From contig NZ_JAMQPN010000023.1 in assembly GCF_026151655.1 (NCBI RefSeq), forward strand, positions 1 to 5,368: a stretch of DNA of 5,368 nt, in the 5' to 3' direction. The notes beneath the pieces are model-generated. The model searched no databases and was not told the origin of the DNA. It was given only the letters and a program-made list of their open reading frames with translations. The stretch comes from Leptospira soteropolitanensis. GTDB taxonomy: Bacteria > Spirochaetota > Leptospiria > Leptospirales > Leptospiraceae. The position numbers and the translations under genes were made by a program. Positions 4,245 through 5,368 of the stretch are shown one piece after another. The first letter of the stretch is position 1. The number at the start of each line of letters is the position of its first letter.

Positions 4245-5348
4245 TTACCGGTTAATTTTTTTTAAATAATCGTTTTGTGAAAAAAAATCGGAGGCTTTTA
4301 TTTGTATATGTTCAATAAGACCTGAATCTAAAAATTTTTCATGAAATATTTTTGTGATTTTTGTTCTAAATTCAGTTTTTTCCATTGGATTTATAAAGAG
4401 TATTTTCTGTAAGGAAATATTGTCTTGTAGACCTGCTGATAAAAGGTATTTAAAGTGAATATCTGTATCGGGTATTGAGAATCCAATAATTACGATTCTA
4501 GTTGCTTCGGATATCCTATCGATTGCACTATCCCAAACTTCCTTTAGTGAACCAGAAAAGGATTTTTGCCAAGTTGGCGGAAGTAGGATTTTCGAATTAT
4601 TTGATTCAGTTGCTTCGAGATAGTTTTTTAATAATTTTAGTTTTTGACCCTGCGTTCCAGACGCTGTCCAATTTAATGATCCATGTAGTTTTAATATTTT
4701 TAAACCACTTGTTTGGTCAAAAATATCTTGTCTATCTAAGTTTCCTGCTCTACTTAAACAGTAATTTACTTTTAAACCCAAGTTCCAAATACTTTGTTCT
4801 AAAATTGTATCATAATTAAAACTAATAAATGAATTTGATTCAGATTGATTCTTAATTGATTTATCGTATATATTAATCATATTCGCTACAATATATTCAT
4901 ATAAATCGATTTTGCAATTCGTGTATGATGAGTTTCCGTAGTTTTCTTTGATGTCTTTTGCATTTGGAAAATTTTTGAGATAATCGTGTGTTACTGTCAG
5001 GTTTATGTATTTAGTTTCGTTTGTTTCTTCACAATAATGTAATGTAGATGCGATACTCTCGATGATATGTTGATTAAATTCGGTGTTCTCTTTAGCAGTT
5101 GCAAGTGAAAATAATTGTTCGATATCGTCGATATCTATATTTATACGATATGCAGCTCCCGAAGCTTTTAGTCTGAACTCAAATACTTTTTGAATAGAAT
5201 TTAAGTTTTTCGAGTCTTTCTTTTTCTCTAGCCATTCTGCGGTTTCTCGCATTTTGACTAAGAAATTTTTAATTAATGGCATATTTCCATCGATTGAAAA
5301 TCCTGCGCCCAATATATAAACATTGTTATTGTTGAAGATTTTATTCAT
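4245..5348 (-). CDS. SIR2-like domain protein, probable NAD-hydrolysing defence effector
   Basis: A 367-residue protein. SIR2-family signatures appear in order: the nucleotide-binding start VYILGAGFSIDGNMP (Gly14-Ala-Gly-Phe-Ser18), FISFNYDTILE (Asn178 and Asp180), ILKLHGSLNW (His222, at the position of the catalytic histidine), and VIIGFSIPDTD (289-296) near the C-terminal nucleotide site. In bacteria, SIR2-like proteins of this kind usually hydrolyse NAD during phage infection (for example ThsA and DSR proteins) rather than deacetylating proteins. The insert between residues 30 and 170 is not recognised. I see no fused partner domain such as STALD, TIR or Argonaute, and no second gene in the unit, so it may be stand-alone. 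The start is ATG 5348, with a weak GGA about 10 bases upstream and only about 15 bp to the next repeat. The SIR2 fold is clear; the defence role is inferred. Confidence 0.82.
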   Translation of the reverse strand: MNKIFNNNNVYILGAGFSIDGNMPLIKNFLVKMRETAEWLEKKKDSKNLNSIQKVFEFRLKASGAAYRINIDIDDIEQLFSLATAKENTEFNQHIIESIASTLHYCEETNETKYINLTVTHDYLKNFPNAKDIKENYGNSSYTNCKIDLYEYIVANMINIYDKSIKNQSESNSFISFNYDTILEQSIWNLGLKVNYCLSRAGNLDRQDIFDQTSGLKILKLHGSLNWTASGTQGQKLKLLKNYLEATESNNSKILLPPTWQKSFSGSLKEVWDSAIDRISEATRIVIIGFSIPDTDIHFKYLLSAGLQDNISLQKILFINPMEKTEFRTKITKIFHEKFLDSGLIEHIQIKASDFFSQNDYLKKINR

Positions 5349-5363
5349 AAGATATTTTCCAGT

Positions 5364-5368
5364 TTCGC
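5364..5368. repeat. First bases of a further repeat copy (R5)
   Basis: The window ends TTCGC, the first five bases of the left box TTCGCATAAC seen in R3 and R4. It lies at the expected distance upstream of the SIR2-like gene, and the preceding bases complete the terminal complementarity of that unit. The array therefore probably continues to the right. Confidence 0.55.

Larger units (their letters stand above)
4061..5368 (-). mobile_element. Integron-like gene cassette 5 (SIR2-like protein; right border at window edge)
   Basis: Inferred unit made of the SIR2-like gene plus repeat R4. The ends GCGAAGCTGGA (4218-4228) and TCCAGTTTCGC (5358-5368) are complementary over 11 positions with one G-T wobble. 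CTGGA is unit-specific. The window stops inside the terminal box of the next repeat. Confidence 0.45.

Noticed and set aside
4502..4819. Plus-strand open frame opposite the SIR2-like gene
   Set aside because: Antisense shadow of a gene with clear SIR2 motifs.
1..5368. Integrase, transposase, tRNA or rRNA gene
   Set aside because: No tyrosine-recombinase or transposase motif appears in any supported protein, and the repeat folds do not match tRNA or rRNA.

Overview
The window looks like part of a Leptospira-type spirochaete genome. The genes are AT-rich, one encodes a Gram-negative exported beta-barrel-like protein, and I recall similar GC-rich intergenic repeats from Leptospira. That assignment rests on memory and style, so it is moderately secure at best. 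All seven credible genes lie on the minus strand.

The layout is a regular array of single-function gene units separated by a GC-rich, strongly folded repeat of about 165-171 bp. There are four complete copies (1060-1228, 1953-2117, 2912-3078, 4052-4222), one copy lacking only its left end (1-151), and the first bases of another at the right edge (5364-5368). Reading left to right the units carry: an outer-membrane beta-barrel-like protein (156-1043); a Phd/YefM-VapC toxin-antitoxin pair (1238-1875); a ribbon-helix-helix/PIN toxin-antitoxin pair (2149-2810); an ApeA-like HEPN protein with an intact Rx4H motif (3101-4030); and a SIR2-like, probable NAD-hydrolysing protein (4245-5348). The last two resemble anti-phage defence effectors, and toxin-antitoxin pairs are typical passengers and stabilisers of cassette arrays.

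The most striking feature is the repeat and its borders. Each repeat ends in a 7-10 bp palindromic box (ATAAC...GTTAT, like the R boxes of integron attC sites). Inside, it folds into a branched structure whose helices change sequence between copies while keeping base pairing. Beyond the box, the two ends of every gene unit are complementary to each other for a further 5-9 bp that differ from unit to unit, after one invariant G-T wobble. In every case the wobbles are G-T on the plus strand, which is the strand opposite the genes and the equivalent of the recombining attC bottom strand. The simplest reading is an integrase-less (CALIN-like) integron cassette array with unusually large, branched attC-like sites. 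The alternative is a family of structured RNAs transcribed opposite the genes.

Both toxin-antitoxin units carry their own recognisable promoters with overlapping palindromic operators, apparently giving nearly leaderless antitoxin mRNAs. The other three genes start 14-30 bp from a repeat, with no clear promoter or strong ribosome-binding site. No integrase or transposase gene is present.
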